IMG/VR virus record: IMGVR_UViG_3300020021_000004
Location: 1 to 64,000 of that record
Reading direction: 5' to 3' (one strand)
DNA: 64,000 bases
DNA from: a virus
The first letter of the stretch is position 1. The number at the start of each line of letters is the position of its first letter. Under the pieces are notes generated by a model. That model saw only the letters and a list, made by a program, of their open reading frames with translations. It did not search any database and was not told the origin of the DNA. This document shows, piece by piece, positions 43,755-52,474 of the stretch. A program made the translations under genes and the position numbers.

Positions 43755-44555
43755 TCAGTCGAAGCTCAGCCACCGCCGGTAGCCCCCTAGAACATCAAAA
43801 AAGAGTCCGGCATTGACGAGCGAGTCCGTGACCTTGAGGTCATCGCCCTTTTGACATTCGACCAAACCGGAGTCCGTGAGCGCTATGGTGTCGGTGCTGA
43901 GAGTCCGGTCATAGACGATCCCGACCGACATGTTGGGTTCGTCCGCATTCGTAGTGACGGTCCCATTGATGGTCCAGTCTGAGGCGTTCCCAGACTGATC
44001 CTGTCCGACAGTGGAACCCAAGTCACAAGACAGGTAGTTGGCTAAACCTAAAGTGACGATTGGAGCCTTCTGAGTCGACTCATTGAAAATTTGTGTCGAG
44101 GTAAGGGCTGTGGGTGACGCCCATTCCTTGTAGGCCGAGCACCTTTGGTGAACCGTGTTGGACAAGAAGCTGTCGAGAAGCTCCCAAGCGTTCACGCCAG
44201 AGTTCGTAGAATCAGATTGGGTAGCGGACTGCAAGACAACGTCACCCTCTTTGCGCCAATAAACCTTGGTGCCGACGCCAGAGGTCGTGACGACGCACAC
44301 GAAGACCCATCCAGGGTAGCTTCCGGAGTAGAAAGTCTGATAGCCACTAGGTGCACCTGTGACGGCTAACCCAAGGTCACCAGAAGCACCGAAGGTCCCG
44401 TCACCCGTGATGACGGCGTAGTCAGTGGTGTTTGCGGAGAACCGCATCTGCATGTTGTCACTTACGAATGACAACATGCGGAACCAGCCCATGCTGATGT
44501 TGCTGGACCCGAATCTCAGAATGAGAGAACCGGCGGACGCGCTGTCGTAGCTCAT
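43755..44555 (-). CDS. LamG-like adhesin with short SVTD-type tail, 266 aa
   Basis: Residues 1-~195 follow a concanavalin/LamG pattern shared with the next two genes: WVFVCVV, VYWRKEGDV, AYKEWASPTALTSTQIFNE and YLSCDLG. The C-terminal ~65 residues (VGIVYDRTLSTDTIALTDS, LKVTDSLVNAGLF) are two SVTD-like units, as in the giant repeat protein. Probably a receptor-binding or carbohydrate-binding fibre component that joins the repeat fibre through its tail. A hairpin in the 77-nt gap to the next gene is not followed by a T-run. Confidence 0.65.
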   Translation of the reverse strand: MSYDSASAGSLILRFGSSNISMGWFRMLSFVSDNMQMRFSANTTDYAVITGDGTFGASGDLGLAVTGAPSGYQTFYSGSYPGWVFVCVVTTSGVGTKVYWRKEGDVVLQSATQSDSTNSGVNAWELLDSFLSNTVHQRCSAYKEWASPTALTSTQIFNESTQKAPIVTLGLANYLSCDLGSTVGQDQSGNASDWTINGTVTTNADEPNMSVGIVYDRTLSTDTIALTDSGLVECQKGDDLKVTDSLVNAGLFFDVLGGYRRWLSFD

Positions 44556-44580
44556 GAGGATCCTTGAAGACGTGGGGCCA

Positions 44581-46002
44581 TCAGAACATCCTGATCTGCG
44601 TCCCTAAAAAGCGCCCGAACTCAGCCGCCCGCGTTCCAGTATCGGTCACCGCCTGAGCGTCTGTACCTGCGTCGATGTCGTAAAAGACACCCGCTTCATT
44701 GAGCTTCAGAGACAGCGTGAGGTGCCACCTGATCTGAGTATCAGTGAACGTAGCACCCACTCCGTTGGTAGCTGTAATACGCTTAGATTCCCAACGAGCT
44801 GCGTTCTGAGCCGCGAAGGCTCCTACCAGCACACCAAAGTCTGTGAAACCTGTCCCTGCATTAGGAGGGAACGCCGTATCCATTTGTGCACTAAAACCAA
44901 TCACGAGGGCCGGTTGGGATGTATTGGTGACCGTTCCCGCATCCCAACCATCAGAGCCTCCCGTGCCCGAAGTGCTGGCCAACCCGTTGTGACCGTCAAG
45001 AGGAGCCGTCGTGACGTTCACGCACTCCATGACCCCGATGGTCTTGTACTGCGTGGACGTAGAGAAGGTACAAGTGACGTTGATGGTTCCGCTTGCCGTA
45101 TTGGGGAAGTACGATTGGTAGGCGTCGAAGTTGTCGAACGTATCATGAATAGTATTCAAGGGAGACCCCCACGAACCATTCACATCATCCGCGGACGTTA
45201 TCGTGCGGGTCGTCTGGCTACCGTTATCGCAAGTCGTGTACATGACGAGCGTCGAGCCCGCCAAAATATTAGTCAACTGACACGTTAGGGTCGTCCCCAG
45301 CGTACCGGGACCCGGAGTGTCTTCGTGTATGAAGGCTTGGCGAACGTAAGCCTTCGTGATGCCCATAGAGGGCTCATCAGCATTCGTGGTAATTGTGCCC
45401 GAGACGGTCCAGTTGTTGGCTGCTGCCGATTGGTCGACGCCGATCGTGTGGCCCGCATCACACTGAAGATAATTGGCCAAGCCTGTGGTGACGATCGGAG
45501 CATTCTGCGTCGACTCCGCAAAGATCTGACCCGGGGAGAGGGCGTTGTAGGCGGTCCATTCCTTGTAGGCCGTGATCCGACAATGAACGTTATGGCTGGT
45601 CGGAGGGTTGTTCATTAAGAACAACTGCGTGAACCCACCAGCACTAGCGGTGCCCAACGTCCCGAAGTGCAGGGCCGTTTCACCCTCAGCCCGCCAGTAA
45701 CACTGATAGTTGATCCCGACCGTGTCGTCCGCGACCACGCAGAAGAAAAGCCAAGCGGTGTTACTACCGGTCGCTACAATCTGTGTGTCTGGCGGGCCGT
45801 CGGTTGTAAACCCAACTTGGGTGGTTGTGATGTTCGTGCCGTCGGCACCGATCACTAACTCGTTAAAGGTGGCTTCACCGTAAAGCAGCGTCCAAAGGGT
45901 GGTGCCCGGGTAGGTCACCACCTTCGCCCAAAACATGATGATGTGACCAAGACCCGCGGTGCGGCTCAGGATCGCTGTTGTGCTGGCGTTGTCGTAGCTC
46001 AT
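44581..46002 (-). CDS. LamG-like adhesin with extra beta domain, 473 aa
   Basis: LamG-type domain at ~1-215 (AWLFFCVVAD, CYWRAEGETAL, AYKEWTAYNALSPGQIFAE, YLQCDAGHTIGVDQSA). A second domain at ~225-430 (TLTCQLTNILAGSTLVMYTT; VMECVNVTTAPLDG; PALVIGFSAQ) resembles domains repeated in the next gene. The end (GVFYDIDAGTDAQAVTDTG) is the shared SVTD-like tail. Likely a surface-binding fibre subunit. Different middle domains on a common head and tail suggest modular swapping among the four adhesins. Confidence 0.65.
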   Translation of the reverse strand: MSYDNASTTAILSRTAGLGHIIMFWAKVVTYPGTTLWTLLYGEATFNELVIGADGTNITTTQVGFTTDGPPDTQIVATGSNTAWLFFCVVADDTVGINYQCYWRAEGETALHFGTLGTASAGGFTQLFLMNNPPTSHNVHCRITAYKEWTAYNALSPGQIFAESTQNAPIVTTGLANYLQCDAGHTIGVDQSAAANNWTVSGTITTNADEPSMGITKAYVRQAFIHEDTPGPGTLGTTLTCQLTNILAGSTLVMYTTCDNGSQTTRTITSADDVNGSWGSPLNTIHDTFDNFDAYQSYFPNTASGTINVTCTFSTSTQYKTIGVMECVNVTTAPLDGHNGLASTSGTGGSDGWDAGTVTNTSQPALVIGFSAQMDTAFPPNAGTGFTDFGVLVGAFAAQNAARWESKRITATNGVGATFTDTQIRWHLTLSLKLNEAGVFYDIDAGTDAQAVTDTGTRAAEFGRFLGTQIRMF

Positions 46003-46005
46003 CGT

Positions 46006-48072
46006 TCAATCCAAAAAGGTATGGGACTTGTAGGAGAACCGAAGGTACACGGTGGAGCTTGTTTCAGTATCCGTAATAGCTGGGGTGTCGGTCCCCGCAT
46101 CCACGTCGTAGAGGGTCCCTGAAGATGCAGGGGCTAACGCGATATGGAACCCTACGACGCCGAACCCTGTTGCGGGTCTTGCGAAGGTACCTGTAGCCGA
46201 CGGAACCACAGCCGCTGTCCCCTGTCCGTTGTCCGCAACGCAAATGATGTCCCAACCGCTCGTGTCAGCGAACGCTACACGTTCGACGTATCCCGAAGGT
46301 GGTACGAAATCAACGGTCGTGGGGGTGGAGGTTCCCGGATCTGCAACCCCCACCCAAACGATCTGACATCCGTTAGCTGTAGTGGTCAGGGTGGGGGCTA
46401 TGACGCTAGCGGGAGTCGCACGGTCATCGTCATGTGTTTCTGAGACAGGCGTCACTTGAAGAGGCGTCGTAGGGTGAACGCCAGACCACGCGGAGATCAC
46501 GAGCCCTTGGTTCAAGGTGATGCCAGGAGTGAAGATATAGCTCCCGCTCCCGACTGCCGATTTCTTGTACCAAACGTAGTAAGTGGCTCCATCAGTGATC
46601 GTCAACGAGGCATTGAAGATCTGTGTCCACGTCCCATCGGGCGGGCTGCATGTCTGTCCGCCGCCGTCACATTCCCAAACTGCTAGGAGGAAGTCCCCTG
46701 CCTGCCCAGGGTCCACTGCACTGATGGTGGCCCCGCTCAAAGAGCTAGCGGTCGAGGACGCTCGATAATTAATGGTCGCAGGATTCAGGGCCGCCATGAT
46801 GACGATCCACGTATCGGCACCCCCCGTGCTCGTCACATAGTTGCCAGTCGAACCAGAGCTAACTAGGGCACCATCGTAGTAGCCTGAAAACCCGCTGTCG
46901 AGATTCAGAAACGAGGTGCCGTCCACTCTGGAAATAAGAGATCCCGCACTCCCTGAAGGAGCAGCCGTCAAAGCATTGTCGTCCCCAAACCATCCGTAAA
47001 CCAAGTATTCTTTGGCTTTGGCAGCTGAGAACCCTGTGCCGGTAACGGTTGAGTTGGCACCCCCACTGTTGTTGACCGAAAAATTATCAAACGGAGTCGT
47101 GTTGTTGACGCCCGAATAGGCACAGATGATAACGTCGATGTTGCCCGCCGTACCCGTGGCGGTAAATGTGTAGCTGGAAGACTCTGACGCCCCCGCTACT
47201 TTGTACATCATCGCGCAATTGAGGTCTGACCCGCCAGGTCCGCCGCGCTCTGAAGTCGCGGCCAGAACAGTCCACCCTGTAGACGCCCACAAGCTGACGA
47301 AAGCAGAGTTGTAGTTACCTAACCACGCAACCAAGACATCGCCCGCAACAACCTCCGTAGGTTTGTTGCACACGCCACTTGAAGCCGAGACAGTGGCGGC
47401 ACCGCGGATCTCGATCCGCGAGACCAACATATTGGGCTCGTCGGTGCTGATCGTTAGCGTTGTGCCCGTGACGGTCCAGTTCTGAGCCGCCGCCGACTGG
47501 TCATGCCCGATCGTGTGTCCCGCATCGCACTGAAGATAGTTGGTCAACCCAGTGGTGACGATCGGAGCATTCTGCTGGCTCTCAGCAAAGATCTGGTCAG
47601 GCGTTAACGCCGCAGACGTCGACCACTCCTTGTAGGCCGTGAATCGCTTATGATTGGTGGACCCACCCCCTGTTCCAACTAAAAAGAACTGATTGACAGT
47701 ACTAATGTTCGTGTCTGAAACATTAGATGTGTGGAGGAAATTCTCACCCTCATGACGCCAGTAGGCGGTGACACCAACGCCGTTCACGGCGACCGTGCAC
47801 ACGAAAATCCACGTTGAGTCAGAACCCGTGCTAACGATTTGTAGATTGCCCCCCTGAGTGTTCACACAGGTGTCGGTGATAACAGGGATACCGCTGCCTG
47901 CGATGTCACCGATGCTGTACGACCAGTCGTCCCCGTTACCTACCGCGTACAGGGCAGGATCCCCACCATCAACGAACTCGAAGTACCTCACCCAAAAACA
48001 AGAGGTGACGCCAAGTGTGCCAGAATTCCGATTAAGTTCGGTGTTGCCTCCAGAGGTGGTTTCGTAGCTCAT
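46006..48072 (-). CDS. LamG-like adhesin with two extra beta domains, 688 aa
   Basis: Largest of the four adhesins. LamG-type domain at ~1-215 (WIFVCTVAVNG, AYWRHEGENFLHTS, AYKEWSTSAALTPDQIFAE, YLQCDAGHTIGHDQSA). Then two domains of one type (~225-430 with GDVLVAWLGNYN and VIICAYSGVNNTTPFDNF; ~435-640 with GDFLLAVWECDGG and VISAWSGVHPTTPLQV), i.e. an internal duplication. It ends in the shared tail SGTLYDVDAGTDTPAITDT. The SGV-TTPFD type domain is common in phage and cell-surface proteins of unknown ligand. Likely host-binding. Confidence 0.65.
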   Translation of the reverse strand: MSYETTSGGNTELNRNSGTLGVTSCFWVRYFEFVDGGDPALYAVGNGDDWSYSIGDIAGSGIPVITDTCVNTQGGNLQIVSTGSDSTWIFVCTVAVNGVGVTAYWRHEGENFLHTSNVSDTNISTVNQFFLVGTGGGSTNHKRFTAYKEWSTSAALTPDQIFAESQQNAPIVTTGLTNYLQCDAGHTIGHDQSAAAQNWTVTGTTLTISTDEPNMLVSRIEIRGAATVSASSGVCNKPTEVVAGDVLVAWLGNYNSAFVSLWASTGWTVLAATSERGGPGGSDLNCAMMYKVAGASESSSYTFTATGTAGNIDVIICAYSGVNNTTPFDNFSVNNSGGANSTVTGTGFSAAKAKEYLVYGWFGDDNALTAAPSGSAGSLISRVDGTSFLNLDSGFSGYYDGALVSSGSTGNYVTSTGGADTWIVIMAALNPATINYRASSTASSLSGATISAVDPGQAGDFLLAVWECDGGGQTCSPPDGTWTQIFNASLTITDGATYYVWYKKSAVGSGSYIFTPGITLNQGLVISAWSGVHPTTPLQVTPVSETHDDDRATPASVIAPTLTTTANGCQIVWVGVADPGTSTPTTVDFVPPSGYVERVAFADTSGWDIICVADNGQGTAAVVPSATGTFARPATGFGVVGFHIALAPASSGTLYDVDAGTDTPAITDTETSSTVYLRFSYKSHTFLD

Positions 48073-48121
48073 AGGTCCCGATCCGCGTAGGCTCCTCTAC
48101 CTCTGAGGTGTCAAAAGAAAC

Positions 48122-48949
48122 TTAGTCGAGGAAAGGTCCTGTTTTACCGGGCAGGAAGATATCGAAGGAGGGCCTATTGGTTCCCGCAGTGATCGAATCC
48201 GTAACAGCTGGGGTGTCGGTCCCCGCATCCACATCGTAGAGGGTCCCCGCTGTGATTGTAGGAATCGACAACACCCACGCCATCACTCCACCAGCATCGG
48301 CCCCCGTCAACGGCGTGGACGTGATGTTCAGGGTAATGGTGCCCGTAGGACTCCCCGTAGCGGGAGCATCCATCGACAGCATGGCCAAAGAGCTGTACTC
48401 AGCAGTGCCTCCTGCGGCTCCTGACAACACGGCCCTCTGAGTAAACCCTGTGGCCGAGAACGTGAAGTCCTTGGAATTGTCGACAGCATCCAACGCGACG
48501 AAAATGAAGACCTGATCGCCGCTCGCTGTATTACAGCCGTTCAATGAAGCGGTCGTGTTGGTGACGTGATTTGTACCTAAGTTAGTGTGCTGAACGTCCG
48601 TGATCGTGGTGTCGTCCAACCCTGCCCACGTGAACAGAAGCAAGACCGTGGACGGGAAGGACTGCGAACTCGTCGTGAACGAATAGGTGCTGGGCAGGCC
48701 CGACGCCGGAGTACCGGCCCCACCGTTGCCCGTGTATTTGAAAATGCCTGCACTATTGTTGTCGAAACTACAGGTCTGGTAGCTATCAACAAGGGTGAAG
48801 TCACTTGGGATCGTCAGAGGGACGTTGACCTCGTCCGCGTTGTAGAACGCCCACAGGCGGTCTCCCAAGGCATATGTAGGCGTAGTCCCTGTAACGGTGA
48901 GGGTCCCTCCTGCGTTGGGATCTATGGTGGCGTCCCTAAACCCCGTCAT
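48122..48949 (-). CDS. Fibre protein with beta domain and SVTD-like tail, 275 aa
   Basis: It lacks the LamG head and holds one domain like those in the 473- and 688-aa proteins (LWAFYNADEVNVPLTIPSDF; VLLLFTWAGLDDTTITDV; DQVFIFVALDAV). It ends with AGTLYDVDAGTDTPAVTDSI and a 20-residue tip (SFDIFLPGKTGPFLD); the final FLD also ends the 688-aa protein. It is the first of the adhesin run after the HNH endonuclease. Perhaps a minimal or truncated member of the family. Confidence 0.6.
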   Translation of the reverse strand: MTGFRDATIDPNAGGTLTVTGTTPTYALGDRLWAFYNADEVNVPLTIPSDFTLVDSYQTCSFDNNSAGIFKYTGNGGAGTPASGLPSTYSFTTSSQSFPSTVLLLFTWAGLDDTTITDVQHTNLGTNHVTNTTASLNGCNTASGDQVFIFVALDAVDNSKDFTFSATGFTQRAVLSGAAGGTAEYSSLAMLSMDAPATGSPTGTITLNITSTPLTGADAGGVMAWVLSIPTITAGTLYDVDAGTDTPAVTDSITAGTNRPSFDIFLPGKTGPFLD

Positions 48950-49064
48950 GTGCCCCTCCGCTTCGCTGACAAAGTACGGCTACTGCCGGAACAGCTGGAG
49001 CGTGTCTTAGGTCCAATGAAACCTCACTTCTGAGAGATCAAAAGGACTTTAGAAAAGACGTGGC

Positions 49065-50075
49065 TTAGCTAGCGTTCTGTAGCCGCCGACGGGCCTCTAG
49101 GTGCACTTCCATGAAGGAGACGCCGAATCGGTCACGGAGCCACTCGATCATGACCGCCTCTTCGACCGAATGCTGACCGTTGTGACACTTCACACACAAC
49201 CTTTCCAGGTTGGCGGGGTTGTTGTTCCAAGGGTTGCGATCCTTGTGGTTGATGTGCTTCCCGACCTCCCTGCACACCACACACGGACCTGGGGCTACGA
49301 GACGGCGGGCACGACCGTACATAACCTGTGACGTAACGGCATCACCTGTAACCCTCGGGCGTCCTCGGCCATCCGTGAAACCCTTGCCCACCAGGTCTGG
49401 AGATAACTCGACCCGCTTGATCCCAAGTCGATCTAAAGCCTGTTGAACAGTTCTCGCAGCACACCCCGCCATTCGACCAACTTCAGCCTTAGACTTCCAT
49501 TGGGTCACGTACTGCTCGGTCAACCACTCCTTGTTATGAAGGGTCTCTAGGAACTTAGCCCTAGGACGAGGAGCGTTGGACCCGTACTTGCGAAGTACAC
49601 TGTGAGCCCGTGTGGCACTTTCACTACGTTTCGCAGGGTCGGATTCGTAGGTAGCGTGACCCGTGTGTGTCTCTACGGCTCGCTGTTTTTGAAGACAACC
49701 GCACGACTTAGCGCCACCCGTCTTTAGCGCTTGAGCGCTAATCGCCTTCTCATTGCCGCAATCGCAATGGCACCACCACCAAGCGGACCTCGTGGTCTGT
49801 TCCGTCAGCTCCCGAGTTAAGGGTGCTTCGGACCGTCGTAACACTTCCAAGCGACCAAACCGTTGGCCCGTGAGATCCTCTGCTTGACCTATCAAGCAGC
49901 CACAGGACTTCGTATGGCCAGACCTAAGCAAGGACCCTCGAACGATGTGCTCGGGCTTACCGCACGCTGAACAAAAGCAAACCCACCGAGCCTCTCCGCC
50001 CGGTGGGTACGCCGCTTCTCGAATCACCGTCAACGAACCGAATACCTGCCCAGTTAGGTCGATTTTCCTGCTCAT
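49065..50075 (-). CDS. HNH homing endonuclease with duplicated zinc modules, 336 aa
   Basis: Two N-terminal repeats (DLTGQVFGSLTVIRE ... SCGCL; DLTGQRFGRLEVLRR ... SCGCLQ) each end in a Cys cluster, a DNA-binding module known from phage HNH enzymes. A helix-turn-helix-like part (WKSKAEVGRMAGCAARTVQQ) follows. The C-terminal HNH (CVVC, HINHKDRNPWNNNPANLERL, CVKCHNGQH) has the catalytic His and Asn. It interrupts the fibre cluster between the 167-aa fibre gene and the adhesins. The flanking gap 48950-49064 shows nothing recognisable. Confidence 0.9.
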   Translation of the reverse strand: MSRKIDLTGQVFGSLTVIREAAYPPGGEARWVCFCSACGKPEHIVRGSLLRSGHTKSCGCLIGQAEDLTGQRFGRLEVLRRSEAPLTRELTEQTTRSAWWWCHCDCGNEKAISAQALKTGGAKSCGCLQKQRAVETHTGHATYESDPAKRSESATRAHSVLRKYGSNAPRPRAKFLETLHNKEWLTEQYVTQWKSKAEVGRMAGCAARTVQQALDRLGIKRVELSPDLVGKGFTDGRGRPRVTGDAVTSQVMYGRARRLVAPGPCVVCREVGKHINHKDRNPWNNNPANLERLCVKCHNGQHSVEEAVMIEWLRDRFGVSFMEVHLEARRRLQNAS

Positions 50076-50123
50076 TTCCAGAGCATATCGAATTCTAACT
50101 CGACTGTCAACAGTCCGATAACT

Positions 50124-50630
50124 TCAGGTTACGCGAGCCCTGTAGGTTATTCGTAGCTTGTCTGCCGTGGTCTTGTTGACGGCCGTGAAAGTGCTGCGGC
50201 TCAACGCACTGCCACCCGGCGACGTGTGCTGGTTCATGACCACCACTTCGCGGATGTTGGTAGCCGACTTGGTGCCGCCGCCCGACTGATACGACACCAC
50301 CCACTGGAAGGTACGAGTACCCGACAGAAGGGTGATGGTGTCAGCAGTGCGGAGCGTGCCCGTCACGGGGCTGACCACGTTGGTCTGTGCAGAGTTCGCC
50401 GCAACACCGGACGTACCGATGCGGAGGAACTTGAACAGACTCGTGTTCAGACCAGTGGCTTTGCGCCAGATCTGCTTCTTGCCGGTGTTGACCACCAGGT
50501 TGGGGATTGTACGACGTTGCACAACCTCAGGACCGTTCTTCCCGTCTCGGAGCACCTCGACGACGAAAACGCCCTGGGCTTGCAGCTCGTCAGACAGCCC
50601 CTGCTCGTTCTGAATGTCCTTGGCCTGCAT
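50124..50630 (-). CDS. Fibre-associated structural protein, about 168 aa
   Basis: Start set at ATG 50630 (MQAKDIQNEQGLSDELQ) with GGAGGAG upstream; the frame continues to 50861 but that part overlaps the glycosyltransferase fusion and looks non-coding. The body (VVEVLRDGKNGPEV; TIPNLVVNTGKKQIWRKATG; FKFLRIGTSGVAANS; FQWVVSYQSGGGTKSATNIREVVVM, cut at 20) is typical of small phage fibre or decoration proteins that carry an IGTSG-A--S turn and end in a RITYRARVT strand. It overlaps the fusion gene by 41 nt, so the two are probably coupled. Confidence 0.65.
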   Translation of the reverse strand: MQAKDIQNEQGLSDELQAQGVFVVEVLRDGKNGPEVVQRRTIPNLVVNTGKKQIWRKATGLNTSLFKFLRIGTSGVAANSAQTNVVSPVTGTLRTADTITLLSGTRTFQWVVSYQSGGGTKSATNIREVVVMNQHTSPGGSALSRSTFTAVNKTTADKLRITYRARVT

Positions 50631-52446
50631 TGCTAATTGACTCCTCCAACAGTGAGATGTTGGTTTTGGCTTCCTCAAACACGTCGGATTCGGCGTTGTC
50701 TGGAAGCAGCTCCAGCACCTTACGCGCCCAATAAAGAGAATCTTCGAACCGACCCAACTCTCCGTGAACCATGGCCAGCCGTTGTGCTGGGATCCATGAG
50801 TACATGGGGAGGTCCACCCACCACAGGGTGAAGGGCGGCTCTCCAACTTTAGTCCCCGCATAAGTATACCATTGGAGGGCCTCTTCGAACTTGTCCTCCC
50901 GGAACGCCAAGTCCCCTAGCCGAACCCAATGTTCAGTCCGGCTCCAATCGTCCCCGACCGCCCCTAAAAGGATGTCTCGAGCGCTGATCCAATCAGCCGC
51001 TTTCTGCTCTTCCGTTCGAGGTGGGGTAGTGGGATCCGAAGCCCTTTGGCTGTACAGCTTCGAGAGGATGAGGCGCGTGTGGTACCGCATGGGCCCGTTC
51101 TTCTTTGGGACCCTCAGGTACTCTTCCAACCGTTCGATCGCCTTATCGTTCGAGTGTTCACGCCATTCTGAGCCCAAATAGTGGAGCGACATGGCGTTGC
51201 CGTTGTGGACCCAGTCGTCCATCAACGTCACACGGTTCTGAGTCTTTCTCTGAACGTGACGAGCCATTTCACGGTCGATAGCTCGCTCGTGAAGGGTGCG
51301 GACCTGCGGCAGGTTGATGGCGTAGGTGCCGGTCGGGTAGTCCAGAATGTTGTGCGTCTGACGGGCGTACCGGATGCGCGAGTCTTGTTTGCACAGCCAA
51401 GGGAAAGCCCACTGCTGATCGTTGCCCGTACGGAGGACGAATCCAAGCTTCGTCTGCGGGGGCATCTGGTCCAGCGAAAGCAGGGCTTCCCACCCTGAAA
51501 CCAACCGCTCATGGCCCTCCGTCATGAAGATCCACTCTGAAGTGCACTTGTCCATGCACTGGTTGCGGATCCACCCGAAATGAACTCCACCCTCAGGGGT
51601 TTCGTCACCCTTGGGGCCTTCAGGGTCCTTCAAAAAGAACACCACTTCAGCGTACTTTTCGGCAATTTCCCAGGTGTTGTCGGTCGTCCGAGGATCGACA
51701 CCAATGACGATTTCATCCGCCACCGCTCGGAAACTTGCAAGGGTGGCCTCGAGGTCCGCCCCCTCATCACGACAAGGCATCGTCACCGACAGGGTGAAGC
51801 CTTTTTCCCAACCGCAAACCCCCAAAAGGTACGGTCCAAGCACTTCGATCCGTACGTGTTCGAAGTGCTGTTGCAAGTCCCTCTTGAAGGACATGGCGTT
51901 GTACTTCACCGTGTGCTGGGGCTCTTCATCAGGTCCCAAGCGATCGTTGGGTACCGAGAACAAGGCTCGCCCACGCTTGGCAGCGTGCTTGAACAACCGA
52001 TGGCGGGTCTCCGCACTCAGGTGCTCGACCACCTCAGTGGCGATGCAAACATCCAAGGGACGATCGAGAACTCGATCGAGGTCCGCATCGCTCTCCAAAT
52101 CGGCGATGGCGGTCTCGAGTCCTAGTTCTCGCGCCTTCTCGAGAGCGGCCTCGCTGTGGTCCACCACAAGAGGCTCGACCTTCTTGGTGACCTTCAGACG
52201 CTCAGCCAAGATACCGGTGCCACCCCCAAGATCGACGATCTTGGACCCCGGGGTGAGAATGCGCTCGATGCGAGTGTAGACCTGGCTCAGAGCCTGCTTT
52301 CGCCACTCCTCTTGCCCCTCTTCCTTCCAGAGGCGATTCCAAAGGTCGGGGCTATTGGCAAGACGTGCTTGCCGCTCAGCTGCCTCTTCTTCTTTGGTCT
52401 TGGTCTTAGCTTCGTCGACTAGTTCCACAGCCTGAGTAGCTTCCAT
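50590..52446 (-). CDS. Methyltransferase - GT2 glycosyltransferase - TPR fusion, 618 aa
   Basis: Residues ~30-212: class I SAM methyltransferase (motif I IVDLGGGTGIL at 70-80; acidic VVDHSEAAL; CIATEVVEHL as motif IV region). Residues ~217-430: GT-A glycosyltransferase family 2-like (SVTMPCRDEGADLEATLASF, then IVIGVDPRTTDNTWEIAEKY); the usual DXD is replaced near 306-313 by MTEGHE, so metal binding may differ. Residues ~480-600: TPR-like helices (HWVRLGDLAFREDKFEEALQWY; QRLAMVHGELGRFEDSLYWA). It likely modifies fibre proteins or a host surface sugar. Leader shares ATCAGAGGAAAT (52449-52460) with the actin-like gene. Confidence 0.8.
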   Translation of the reverse strand: MEATQAVELVDEAKTKTKEEEAAERQARLANSPDLWNRLWKEEGQEEWRKQALSQVYTRIERILTPGSKIVDLGGGTGILAERLKVTKKVEPLVVDHSEAALEKARELGLETAIADLESDADLDRVLDRPLDVCIATEVVEHLSAETRHRLFKHAAKRGRALFSVPNDRLGPDEEPQHTVKYNAMSFKRDLQQHFEHVRIEVLGPYLLGVCGWEKGFTLSVTMPCRDEGADLEATLASFRAVADEIVIGVDPRTTDNTWEIAEKYAEVVFFLKDPEGPKGDETPEGGVHFGWIRNQCMDKCTSEWIFMTEGHERLVSGWEALLSLDQMPPQTKLGFVLRTGNDQQWAFPWLCKQDSRIRYARQTHNILDYPTGTYAINLPQVRTLHERAIDREMARHVQRKTQNRVTLMDDWVHNGNAMSLHYLGSEWREHSNDKAIERLEEYLRVPKKNGPMRYHTRLILSKLYSQRASDPTTPPRTEEQKAADWISARDILLGAVGDDWSRTEHWVRLGDLAFREDKFEEALQWYTYAGTKVGEPPFTLWWVDLPMYSWIPAQRLAMVHGELGRFEDSLYWARKVLELLPDNAESDVFEEAKTNISLLEESISNAGQGHSERAGAV

Positions 52447-52474
52447 TCATTTCCTCTGATTTCTGGGTTTTCAT

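Noticed and set aside
43755-48949. Diversity-generating retroelement acting on the adhesins
   Set aside because: No reverse transcriptase gene and no template repeat with A-specific changes were seen in the window.
50631-50861. Longer N-terminus for the 168-aa fibre protein
   Set aside because: Trp/Cys/Pro-rich shadow of the glycosyltransferase fusion; ATG at 50630 has GGAGGAG upstream.
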